DNA from: Pseudomonadota bacterium
GTDB lineage: Bacteria; Myxococcota; Polyangia; Polyangiales; Polyangiaceae
Length of the DNA: 16,718 nucleotides
Reading direction: 5' to 3'
Assembly (NCBI GenBank): GCA_023419055.1
Contig: JAEZYO010000774.1
Span: 1-16,718 of the forward strand
Shown here: positions 1 through 6,277 of the stretch, one piece after another
How the letters are laid out: each line of letters starts with the position of its first letter
Position numbering within the stretch: position 1 is the first letter of the stretch
The notes under the pieces: generated by a model
What the model saw: the letters and a program-made list of their open reading frames with translations, nothing else
Databases searched by the model: none
Told to the model about the DNA's origin: nothing
Made by a program: the position numbers and the translations under genes

Positions 1-362
1 GTGGTAAAGACCCCTTGCACTCGGGTCCCCTGAGTCACGATCGCCGAGCCCAACTTCCGTTCCGCCATTTCGCGCGCGACCGAGCTCAGGCTGGCGTTCG
101 GTGACACCTGGTAGACGTCGGTGCTCATCGCGTCCTCGACGCTCACGCGCGCTGCCTCGACGCCAGGCAGGGTCTCCACCAGGTGAAGGTCACGCAGGGA
201 GACGATCCCGATGAGCTTGCCGCCGTGGAGCACGGGCAGGTGTCGAATCCGGTTCTTTCGCATCACGCTGTGGGCGTGCGCGAGAGTCTGATCCGCGCCG
301 ACCGTCACCGGAGAAGGAGTCATGTAGTCCGCAACCGTGCTGCTCTTCGACGCTCTCGTCAT
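1..362 (-). CDS. CBS-domain-pair protein (partial, C-terminus beyond left edge)
   Basis: I translated this on the minus strand from the ATG at 362 to the window edge: about 120 codons with no stop. The first CBS motif covers about residues 10-65, with VADYMTPSPVTV, then NRIRHLPVL and KLIGIVSLRDL. The second starts at about residue 78, with VEDAMSTDVYQVSP and KLGSAIV, and is cut by the edge. Paired CBS domains (Bateman modules) bind adenine nucleotides and act as cytoplasmic energy or stress sensors; what this one controls is not visible. It is divergent from the universal stress protein gene, a pairing that also occurs in hypoxia/dormancy regulons. There is no convincing Shine-Dalgarno at the usual distance. 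A sigma-54-like element at 376-391 would place the transcript start only about 3 bases before the ATG. Fusion to a further C-terminal domain cannot be excluded. Confidence 0.9.
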   Translation of the reverse strand, partial: MTRASKSSTVADYMTPSPVTVGADQTLAHAHSVMRKNRIRHLPVLHGGKLIGIVSLRDLHLVETLPGVEAARVSVEDAMSTDVYQVSPNASLSSVAREMAERKLGSAIVTQGTRVQGVFT

Positions 363-375
363 GTCCTGGCTCGCT

Positions 376-391
376 AGCAGCGAGCGTGCCA
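376..391 (-). promoter_or_regulatory. Sigma-54-like -24/-12 promoter element before CBS gene
   Basis: The minus strand reads TGGCACGCTCGCTGCT. Against the sigma-54 consensus TGGCACG-N4-TTGCW it matches every specified position except the first T of TTGC. The GG and GC doublets have the required spacing. The -12 C is at 377, so transcription would begin near 365, about 3 bases before the ATG at 362. Function is inferred from sequence only. Confidence 0.55.
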
Positions 392-518
392 CGGGCGTTT
401 TTAGCGCTCCTCGCAGGCGTGAACCTCCATCATCACCTCGAGCGCGCGAGTTTTGCGCGAGCCACGCTCGAAACCGCAATCCCTGCGTGAGCGAACCGCA
501 CGCCCACACGACGCGAAC

Positions 519-534
519 CGGCATGGAAGCTGCA
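519..534 (+). promoter_or_regulatory. Weaker sigma-54-like element before universal stress gene
   Basis: The plus strand reads CGGCATGGAAGCTGCA. It keeps the essential GG and GC doublets at correct spacing, plus CA in the -24 half and TGCA in the -12 half. It differs from consensus at three specified positions. The -12 C is at 533, so the predicted start is near 545, about 5 bases before the chosen ATG at 550. On its own it is weak. It gains weight because the two neighbouring genes carry better copies in almost the same position relative to their starts. Confidence 0.35.
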
Positions 535-549
535 ACTCTCGGTGACGAG

Positions 550-1008
550 ATGATGGAATCGATTCGAACGATCCTGGTGCCGGTCGACTTCTCCGAAGGC
601 TCGCGTCGCGCGCTCCTTTACGCGTCGGAGCTTGCCTCGCGCTTCGGCGCCACCATCGACGTGTTGCACGTCTGGGACGTTCCGACGTACTTGCCGTCCG
701 ATACCTTGATCACCGCCGGTGCCCAGGCGTGGGAGCTCACTCGCCTCGTCCAGCACAACGCGGAAGGGGCGCTCGAAAAGTTCGTTACGGAGGCCGTCGA
801 GAGCGGAATTCCCATCGCCCGTAAGCGGGCCGAGCCGGGCGTCGCGTCGCAGGTCATCGTCGACGCGGCCGAGCACGATCGTTACGACCTCATCGTCATG
901 GGGACGCAGGGACGAACCGGCCTCGAACGCGTGCTCCTCGGAAGCGTGGCCGAGCGAGTGGTCCGGCATGCCCGCTGCCCGGTCCTGACGGTTCGCGAGA
1001 GGACCTGA
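550..1008 (+). CDS. Universal stress protein, UspA family, ATP-binding type
   Basis: This is a 152-residue cytoplasmic single-domain Usp, the usual family length. The first strand reads IRTILVPVDFSEGSRRAL, with the conserved Asp at about residue 13. The C-terminal half carries the nucleotide motif G-x2-G-x9-G-S (G118, G121, G131, S132: GTQG..., then GS), followed by the typical ending CPVLTVRE. The intact motif points to the ATP-binding subclass, which often works as an energy-linked stress sensor. The frame stays open upstream to an ATG at 337, but that extension does not resemble Usp. I chose the ATG at 550 because the domain starts at once; 553 is an alternative, and GGTGA at 541-545 is a possible ribosome site. 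Another candidate at 523 falls inside the sigma-54-like element. Its stop abuts the convergent flavoprotein gene's stop with no gap. Confidence 0.94.
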   Translation: MMESIRTILVPVDFSEGSRRALLYASELASRFGATIDVLHVWDVPTYLPSDTLITAGAQAWELTRLVQHNAEGALEKFVTEAVESGIPIARKRAEPGVASQVIVDAAEHDRYDLIVMGTQGRTGLERVLLGSVAERVVRHARCPVLTVRERT

Positions 1009-2031
1009 CTACCAAACCCCGCGAGCCCGATCGAGCGGCAGGGGGCGCCAGGCGTTGAGCACGTGCAAGTAGCTCGCCCTCTCGAACGCGGCGGGATGCG
1101 AGCAATGCGCGAGGTTCAGCAGGCCGCGCAGCTGTCCGATCTCGTGAAAGCCGTTCCGATCCATCCACTCACAGAGCCCCTCTCTGAGCCTCTCGAACGC
1201 GCTCACGCCGTGAAGAATGACCTCCGAGACGACCTGCACGCCGTCCGCCCCGGCCAAGAGTCCCTTCACCACGTCCGTCGGCCGATGGACGCCTCCGGAG
1301 AGTCCGAGATCCACTTCGAGTTGCGAGGACAGGGCTGCAATCCAGCGCAACCGCCAGCGTAGCTCACTCGAAGTCGAGAGCTCGAGGCGCGGCTTCACGG
1401 CGAGCTGCTCGAGGTCGTAGTCGGGCTGGTAGAAGCGATTGAAGAGCACGAGCCCGTCGACTCCCGCCCGCTCGAGCTGCAACGCGAAATGAGACAGGGA
1501 GCTATGGGACGGGGAGAGCTTCGCCGCGAGCGGCAGGGTCGTGCTTTCGCGGACTCGGCGTGCGACTTCGACGAGGCGGCTCTCGAGCTCGGTCGCTGAC
1601 TGCTCGGGGTCGCTGCCGATCGCGTACAAGTTCAACTCGAGCGCGTCGGCCCCCGCGCGCTCGATGAGCCCCGCGTAGTTCACCCAGCCGTCGGGCGTCA
1701 CCCCGTTCAACGACGCGACCACCGGGACCGAAACGGCCGCCTTCACCCGCTGCAAGTGCTCGAGGTACTCATCGGGACCTTGCCGGAGCTCGGTGACCGC
1801 AGGCAGGTAGTACTGCGCCTCGGCGAAGGCCTGGTCGGCCACCCCTTCGGTCTTTCCGCGCGCCATGTCGCGTAGGGTCAACTGCTCCTCGAAGAGTGAT
1901 CGGAGGACGATGGCCGAAGCGCCGGCGTCCTCGGCGCTTCGCACGGCGTCGAGGTTTTCACTGAGCGGAGACGCGCCGAGCATCAACGGGTGCTCGAGCT
2001 CGAGCCCCAGGTATTTCGTCCGGAGATCCAT
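1009..2031 (-). CDS. Dihydroorotate-dehydrogenase-like flavoprotein
   Basis: This 340-residue TIM-barrel protein begins MDLRTKYLGLELEHPLMLGASPLS, typical of the DHOD-like (COG0167) subgroup of unknown substrate. Family landmarks are VVASLNG (about 105-110), ELNLY (132-136), AAKLSP (169-174), LFNRF (196-200), LGLSGGVH (242-249) and GADGVQVVSE (261-270); these form the FMN and phosphate-binding strands. Around residue 134 the genuine pyrimidine enzymes have an N-x-S-C-P-N segment. Here it is NLYAIGSDPEQ, so pyrimidine synthesis is unlikely to be its main job. In other bacteria such genes often sit beside pyruvate:ferredoxin oxidoreductase or anaerobic genes, which fits the Usp and CBS neighbours (inference). 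The start agrees with the family start. AAGG at 2040-2043 is a possible ribosome site, although a sigma-54-like element overlaps it. Confidence 0.9.
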   Translation of the reverse strand: MDLRTKYLGLELEHPLMLGASPLSENLDAVRSAEDAGASAIVLRSLFEEQLTLRDMARGKTEGVADQAFAEAQYYLPAVTELRQGPDEYLEHLQRVKAAVSVPVVASLNGVTPDGWVNYAGLIERAGADALELNLYAIGSDPEQSATELESRLVEVARRVRESTTLPLAAKLSPSHSSLSHFALQLERAGVDGLVLFNRFYQPDYDLEQLAVKPRLELSTSSELRWRLRWIAALSSQLEVDLGLSGGVHRPTDVVKGLLAGADGVQVVSEVILHGVSAFERLREGLCEWMDRNGFHEIGQLRGLLNLAHCSHPAAFERASYLHVLNAWRPLPLDRARGVW

Positions 2032-2043
2032 GACTCGAAACCT

Positions 2044-2059
2044 TGCATCGGACGTGCCA
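2044..2059 (-). promoter_or_regulatory. Sigma-54-like -24/-12 promoter element before DHOD-like gene
   Basis: The minus strand reads TGGCACGTCCGATGCA. The -24 half is a perfect TGGCACG, and the -12 half ATGCA differs from TTGCA at one base, with correct GG-to-GC spacing. The -12 C is at 2045, predicting a start near 2033, two bases before the ATG at 2031. The transcript would then be almost leaderless, or the AAGG at 2040-2043 would lie outside it. This conflict must be weighed against the quality of the match. Confidence 0.55.
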
Positions 2060-2165
2060 GTACGGTGCAGACGAGCCCTGTTCTCCGAGTCGCGGCCAGC
2101 CCTCGTCGGAACGCGGAAGATCGCGGCAAGTTCGAGAATTGTCGCTCAGCGGCTCGTGAATTTTC

Positions 2166-2198
2166 GAGCTCGCGCTCTCGGCGATGGAGCGCGAGCTC
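2166..2198. repeat. Perfect 12-base inverted repeat (hairpin or operator)
   Basis: The arms GAGCTCGCGCTC (2166-2177) and GAGCGCGAGCTC (2187-2198) are exact reverse complements around a 9-base loop. There is no T-run after either arm in the reading direction, so it is not a standard intrinsic terminator. It lies in the leader or promoter region of the gene at 2324. Confidence 0.6.
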
Positions 2199-2307
2199 TA
2201 CGGCCCTTCTGATATCCTCGACTCATCCGACTCGCGCGCAGCGCGCGGGCGAGCCGGACACGGCGAGGTCGACGTCGGGCTCGTAGCAGGGCGAGCCGCG
2301 GCGTCTT

Positions 2308-2321
2308 TCGAAGCGCTTCGA
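2308..2321. repeat. 14-base perfect palindrome just before the start of the 1317-residue gene
   Basis: TCGAAGCGCTTCGA is self-complementary and ends two bases before the ATG at 2324, where a ribosome-binding site would normally be. No purine-rich Shine-Dalgarno is seen. It could be an operator half-pair or a translation-limiting structure; both are inference. Confidence 0.45.
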
Positions 2322-2323
2322 CC

Positions 2324-5300
2324 ATGCAAGCTTCGGGATCCGGCAAGGGCGGTGGCGCGGCGGGCGCGTGGTTTGCGCTCGTCGCCTTGTCGATCCCGCT
2401 CGCGCTCTTCTACGGCGAATCGAACGGGGACACGACCACGAGCGCGCCTCCGACTCCTCCGACGAGCTCAGCGACGAACGTCAGCCCGAGCGCGGACACC
2501 GCGGAGGACGGTTGCTTGCGAGATCTCTTGAAGCCTCTCGAAGCGCTCGCCGTGGCTCCCCCGCCCCCTCCGAACGAGCAGACTCCGGACTTTCGAGACC
2601 GCACCCGAAAAGTCCTCGAACAGCTTCGCTCCACGCTGGGAGGAGATCTGAAGATCGAGGCCATCGTCGCCACGGTGCCCGACCCGGTGGATTCCGGGTT
2701 CGGATACCTGTTCGACGTCTCGGTTCAGGCGCTGCGCCTCGGCCTCGAGCAGGATCTCGCCGAAGACGGGCGTTTCTTCAGGAGCTACGGCTGGCTCCCC
2801 TGGGACCGTCGATCGGCGTCGAAGCAGCCGCAATCCGAGTCCAAGTGCCGCAAGACGACGCCCGGCATCAAGCTCTTCCGCGGCTCCGACGTGACGCGGC
2901 CACGCTTGCGCGCGCTCCTCCTCGTGGGGGAAACACCAACGGCGGGGATTCACGGCGCCGCGCTGGTTCGCGCCCTCGAAATCGCCGAGATCTTCGACGA
3001 CTCGAACTCCGAGACGAGCCCCGAGCTCGACGTCCTCGCGCCGACCTTCTCGGGTAGCGCCTCGACGCTGCGCCGCGCGCTGACGAAATGGGGCAGCGAG
3101 TCGTCGTCCGCTCGCGGGGTTCGCATCGTGACCGGAAGCGCCACTGCCGATCTGAGGAACACGCTCGGCGGGAACGAGCGCTGGTTGGGCCCTCGCCCGG
3201 TGACCTTCGCCGCCACGACGCCTCCAGAGTCGGAGGTGATCTGCCGCTACCTGGGCTTCCTTCACTATCGGCTCGGCGTGGGCAGAAGCCGCGCCTCTTT
3301 TCGTCGGGACGACGAGACGGCACCGCCGCCGCTCTCCGAGGTCGCGCTGCTGCACGAGTCGGGAACGGAGTTCGGAGCGGCCCTGCAGCACTCGGGAAAG
3401 AACCCTTGCCGGCTGCAAGCGGGCGTCGACATCACCTTCCCCGTGCACGTCGCGCGCCTGCGCGACGCGTACGAGGCCATGGATCGCAGCGGAGAAGCTC
3501 GACTCGGGGCGGATTCTCCCGGACGCCGCACGGCGCTCGACATCTCCCTGCAGGACAGCTCCGCCCAGAGCGATCTCGACGCGGAGCCCTGCGCCAAGAC
3601 GACCTACGCGGAAGACATCGCCGTGTCGCGCGTCTTGACCGCGATCTCGCGCGGCTCGGTACGGCACGTGGCGATTCAGGCGAGCGACGTCGCAGACGCG
3701 ATTTTCCTCGCGCGCAAGGTCCGCGACGTGGCGCCCGACGTGCGGGTCGCCTTCTTCACCAACGACGTCCTCCTGCTGCATCCGGCGTTTCGACGGGACC
3801 TGCTCGGGTCGATCGTCGTGAGCGCCTATCCCTTCCTCGGAACGAGCGACTTCGAGACCCAGCGCGAACGCCACCAGGCGCGACGGCACGAGCCCTTCGA
3901 GAACGCGAGCAGCCAGGGGATCTACAACGCGGCGCTCGTCCTGCGCGGGGTGTCGCGCGTGACGGACCTCACCGAGTACGCGCTCGACGACGCCACGGCC
4001 CTCCCGATCTGGATCTCGGCGATCGGCTCGGGCGGGCTGGTTCCGATCACGGCGGGCCCGGACAACTCGGCCCAGGTGTTCGGGGTCGAAGTCATCGAGC
4101 CGACCGAAGCGGAGGGGTGGAGAGCGAAGTGGAAGCCGCTCCTCCGAGCCAACCTGCGCTTCGCGCACGACACGACCTTCCCGCGCCTCTGGCACTTCGT
4201 ATTCTCGAGCCTGGCGCTCGCGTTCGTGCTCGATTCGTTCCTCCAGTATCGCCGACGCCTGCGGCTCTCGGACGCGCGCCTGCCCGAGCGCATCGAGTCG
4301 CACCACGATCGGGACGCCGATCTCGCGATCGTCCGGACCAAGTGGGAGCTCTACGCCACGATCCGCGCGCTCGTGATCGCGCTCGCGCTCTCCTACATGG
4401 CCGCGATCTACTGGCTCGCGTCGCTGGCGCGCGCAGGCGGACCGTGGCGCGCCGTCATCGCGACGATCATCGCCGCTTGCGCGCTCGGCGTAGCCGGCTA
4501 CAAGGCGCGCGTCTTCGCCAGGGACTACCTTGCCCTGCGCCGAGCCGCCGGGTGCTCGGGGCCACCCAACTTCTTCCAGCGTTTGCGGGCGGGGGCTCGC
4601 TCCTTTCGCGCCATCGAAGAAGGCTCCGCGCCCGAGGTGCGCTCGGGCTCGCTCGGTCAGCGCCTCGACGCGGCCGCGGACTTCCTCCTGCTGCGGGTCG
4701 GGATGGGTCGAGTCGGCGGAGACGCGCTGCGCGCAGCCCAGCTCTCCTACTATCAGCTTCGGACGCTCGTGATGCTCGCCGTCAGCCTGGCGGCCGCTTT
4801 CGTGGTCGCGCTGTCCCTCGAGATGCGCGCCGACACGACCTTGCTCGAGACCGACGCCTTCGAGCCACATCCGCCCGTAGCCGTCACCTTGATGGCCCTC
4901 CGCAGCCTGCGCATCCTGAACACCGTCTCGCCCACCGGCCCGCTGCTCCTCTGCCTCTCGATCGTCTATCTGTGGGCGCTCGGCCGCACGATCCGCCTGC
5001 AGATCGCGCACGGGATCTCGCTGATCTCGCCGCCGGATCGCGTCGCCGATCTGGTGAGCACGCCCATTCGAGTCGTGCTCTACCCCCATCACAGCGCCGA
5101 GCGCGAGGCGGACCAGTCCTTCACGCGAGTCGAGAGGAGTTGCCTCAACTCGGTGCTAAGACCCGTCACCGGCCCAAGCTACGTGCTCGCGCTCGCCGTG
5201 GTCGCCTTCTTCCCGTGTCTGCTCTTCAGCTTGAAGCCGGTGGCCACCGTAGAGCGGCAGCTCACGACCGATCTCTTGACCGCCGGGCTCGCCCTCTCTG

Positions 5301-6277
5301 CCTACTTGATCGGCAACACGCTGGTACAGCTCGTCCAGTATTGGCTCGCGCTCGAGCTCCTGTTGAAGAACATCCTTCAACATCGTCTCGGGCGCGCGTT
5401 CCAGAGGGTCGCGCCGTTCGTGCGGGAGACGGTCGACGAGCAGGTAGCGCGTCCCCCGCACGATCTCCTGCGCTTCGCCGCTGCCACCGAGCAGCTGGAA
5501 GACTTGACGAGAGCAGGGGGGCAACTCGGCGATCAGGGTCTCGCCGCACCCCAGCGCCGCGAGCTCGCTCGGCACGCAGAGGCGCTGCGCGCGCTCCGTA
5601 TCGAGGCCATCTCGGCTTCGACCCAGCGTGACCTGGCGAGAGCGGCGAAGTGCGAGGCAGCGCTCGGGAGCGCCGTCGTGAGCGCCGCCAGCGTCGTGAT
5701 GCAGCTCCTCGTCGACGCCTGGAACCTGGAGCTTCGTCCGGGTGAACCGCCCGCGGGCGCCTCGAAGCCAGCTCCGGACGGCGCCCCGAAGCCGGACCCC
5801 AAGCGTGACGGAAGCGACTCGCTCGCCGCCGTCGCGTGGCGCTACTCCGCCGTCGAGCTCGACTGGTTGCGCAAGGCGGAGGCGTTCACGGCGACGGTCG
5901 TCGCGCTCCTGCTCAACCGACACGTGCGCCAGTTCCAACAGTTCATCCAGACCTTGACCCTCTGCGCGCTGGGCTTGCTCCTGGTAGTGCTCGTCTATCC
6001 GTTCGAGCCCCACCGCCTGCTGCTCTCGGTGGCGATGGGCGCGGTGCTGGCCGTGGTCCTGGTCGGCTTCTGGATCTACGCCGAGCTCGACCGGAACACG
6101 TTGATCAGCCACATCGCCGGCAGTGAACCGGGGAAGCTCACCTTCAACGCCGCCTTCATCGGGAGGGTCGTCGCCTGGGCCGTGGTTCCCCTCTTGCTCA
6201 TCGCAGCGGCGCAGTACCCGGACTTCGCCAACGCCGTCTTCCGAGTGGCCGACCCCGCGCTCCGTGCGCTGCGCTAG
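2324..6277 (+). CDS. Large polytopic membrane protein of unknown function, extracytoplasmic N-terminal region
   Basis: This 1317-residue protein matches no family I can name. An uncleaved signal or anchor helix lies at about 13-31 (AWFALVALSIPLALFYG). Residues about 35-615 are soluble and probably periplasmic. They contain KIEAIVATVPDPVDSG (about 111), GWLPWDR (about 157) and LLLVGETPTAGIHGAAL (about 199). An alpha/beta stretch follows at about 455-510 (AIFLARKV...VRVAFFTNDVLLLHPAF) that resembles type I periplasmic binding folds (inference). About ten further membrane segments follow near 622-642, 676-702, 708-728, 812-834, 864-887, 953-975, 984-1014, 1207-1227, 1232-1257 and 1278-1299. A soluble loop of about 190 residues separates the eighth and ninth. 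The anchor helix right after Met supports this start. It is not in an operon, and its stop TAG overlaps the convergent kinase gene's stop in CTAG. A sensor or transport-related role is possible but unproven. Confidence 0.88.
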   Translation: MQASGSGKGGGAAGAWFALVALSIPLALFYGESNGDTTTSAPPTPPTSSATNVSPSADTAEDGCLRDLLKPLEALAVAPPPPPNEQTPDFRDRTRKVLEQLRSTLGGDLKIEAIVATVPDPVDSGFGYLFDVSVQALRLGLEQDLAEDGRFFRSYGWLPWDRRSASKQPQSESKCRKTTPGIKLFRGSDVTRPRLRALLLVGETPTAGIHGAALVRALEIAEIFDDSNSETSPELDVLAPTFSGSASTLRRALTKWGSESSSARGVRIVTGSATADLRNTLGGNERWLGPRPVTFAATTPPESEVICRYLGFLHYRLGVGRSRASFRRDDETAPPPLSEVALLHESGTEFGAALQHSGKNPCRLQAGVDITFPVHVARLRDAYEAMDRSGEARLGADSPGRRTALDISLQDSSAQSDLDAEPCAKTTYAEDIAVSRVLTAISRGSVRHVAIQASDVADAIFLARKVRDVAPDVRVAFFTNDVLLLHPAFRRDLLGSIVVSAYPFLGTSDFETQRERHQARRHEPFENASSQGIYNAALVLRGVSRVTDLTEYALDDATALPIWISAIGSGGLVPITAGPDNSAQVFGVEVIEPTEAEGWRAKWKPLLRANLRFAHDTTFPRLWHFVFSSLALAFVLDSFLQYRRRLRLSDARLPERIESHHDRDADLAIVRTKWELYATIRALVIALALSYMAAIYWLASLARAGGPWRAVIATIIAACALGVAGYKARVFARDYLALRRAAGCSGPPNFFQRLRAGARSFRAIEEGSAPEVRSGSLGQRLDAAADFLLLRVGMGRVGGDALRAAQLSYYQLRTLVMLAVSLAAAFVVALSLEMRADTTLLETDAFEPHPPVAVTLMALRSLRILNTVSPTGPLLLCLSIVYLWALGRTIRLQIAHGISLISPPDRVADLVSTPIRVVLYPHHSAEREADQSFTRVERSCLNSVLRPVTGPSYVLALAVVAFFPCLLFSLKPVATVERQLTTDLLTAGLALSAYLIGNTLVQLVQYWLALELLLKNILQHRLGRAFQRVAPFVRETVDEQVARPPHDLLRFAAATEQLEDLTRAGGQLGDQGLAAPQRRELARHAEALRALRIEAISASTQRDLARAAKCEAALGSAVVSAASVVMQLLVDAWNLELRPGEPPAGASKPAPDGAPKPDPKRDGSDSLAAVAWRYSAVELDWLRKAEAFTATVVALLLNRHVRQFQQFIQTLTLCALGLLLVVLVYPFEPHRLLLSVAMGAVLAVVLVGFWIYAELDRNTLISHIAGSEPGKLTFNAAFIGRVVAWAVVPLLLIAAAQYPDFANAVFRVADPALRALR

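Larger units (their letters stand above)
363..549. promoter_or_regulatory. Divergent control region between CBS gene and universal stress gene
   Basis: This 187-base non-coding stretch separates two divergent starts. It holds a sigma-54-like site for each gene (376-391 minus, 519-534 plus). A 7-base inverted repeat with a 3-base spacer (GCTCGCT/AGCGAGC, 369-385) overlaps the minus-strand site. The roughly 125 bases between the two sites are long enough for activator binding, but I see no strong palindrome there, only short G/C-rich repeats around 463-485. No sigma-70-type pair is evident. Confidence 0.5.
2032..2323. promoter_or_regulatory. Divergent control region between DHOD-like gene and large membrane-protein gene
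   Basis: These 292 bases contain no credible gene; the short ORFs across them are Arg-rich frame shadows. Besides the sigma-54-like site at 2044-2059, there is an imperfect inverted repeat CGAGAATT...AATTTTCG (2133-2140 and 2159-2166, one mismatch, 18-base spacer). It lies about 75-105 bases upstream of that site, a distance where activators commonly bind. A strong hairpin at 2166-2198 and a palindrome at 2308-2321 follow. I could not identify a confident plus-strand promoter for the membrane-protein gene. Confidence 0.45.

Noticed and set aside
183..377. 64-codon plus-strand frame at the left end
   Set aside because: It is antisense to the CBS-domain gene, whose minus-strand translation shows both CBS motifs.
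337..549. Long 5' extension of the universal stress gene
   Set aside because: It would run through the CBS gene start and the promoter region, and the sequence has no Usp character; the domain begins right after the ATG at 550.
2468..5092. 874-codon open frame on the minus strand opposite the membrane-protein gene
   Set aside because: It is Arg/Glu/Gly-rich without domain-like motifs and lies entirely antisense to a protein with clear membrane helices; such frames are expected in GC-rich DNA.
3088..5631. 847-codon plus-strand frame overlapping the same gene
   Set aside because: Its composition is Arg/Ala/Pro/Gly-rich and low in complexity, as expected for a shifted frame; it has no start signal.
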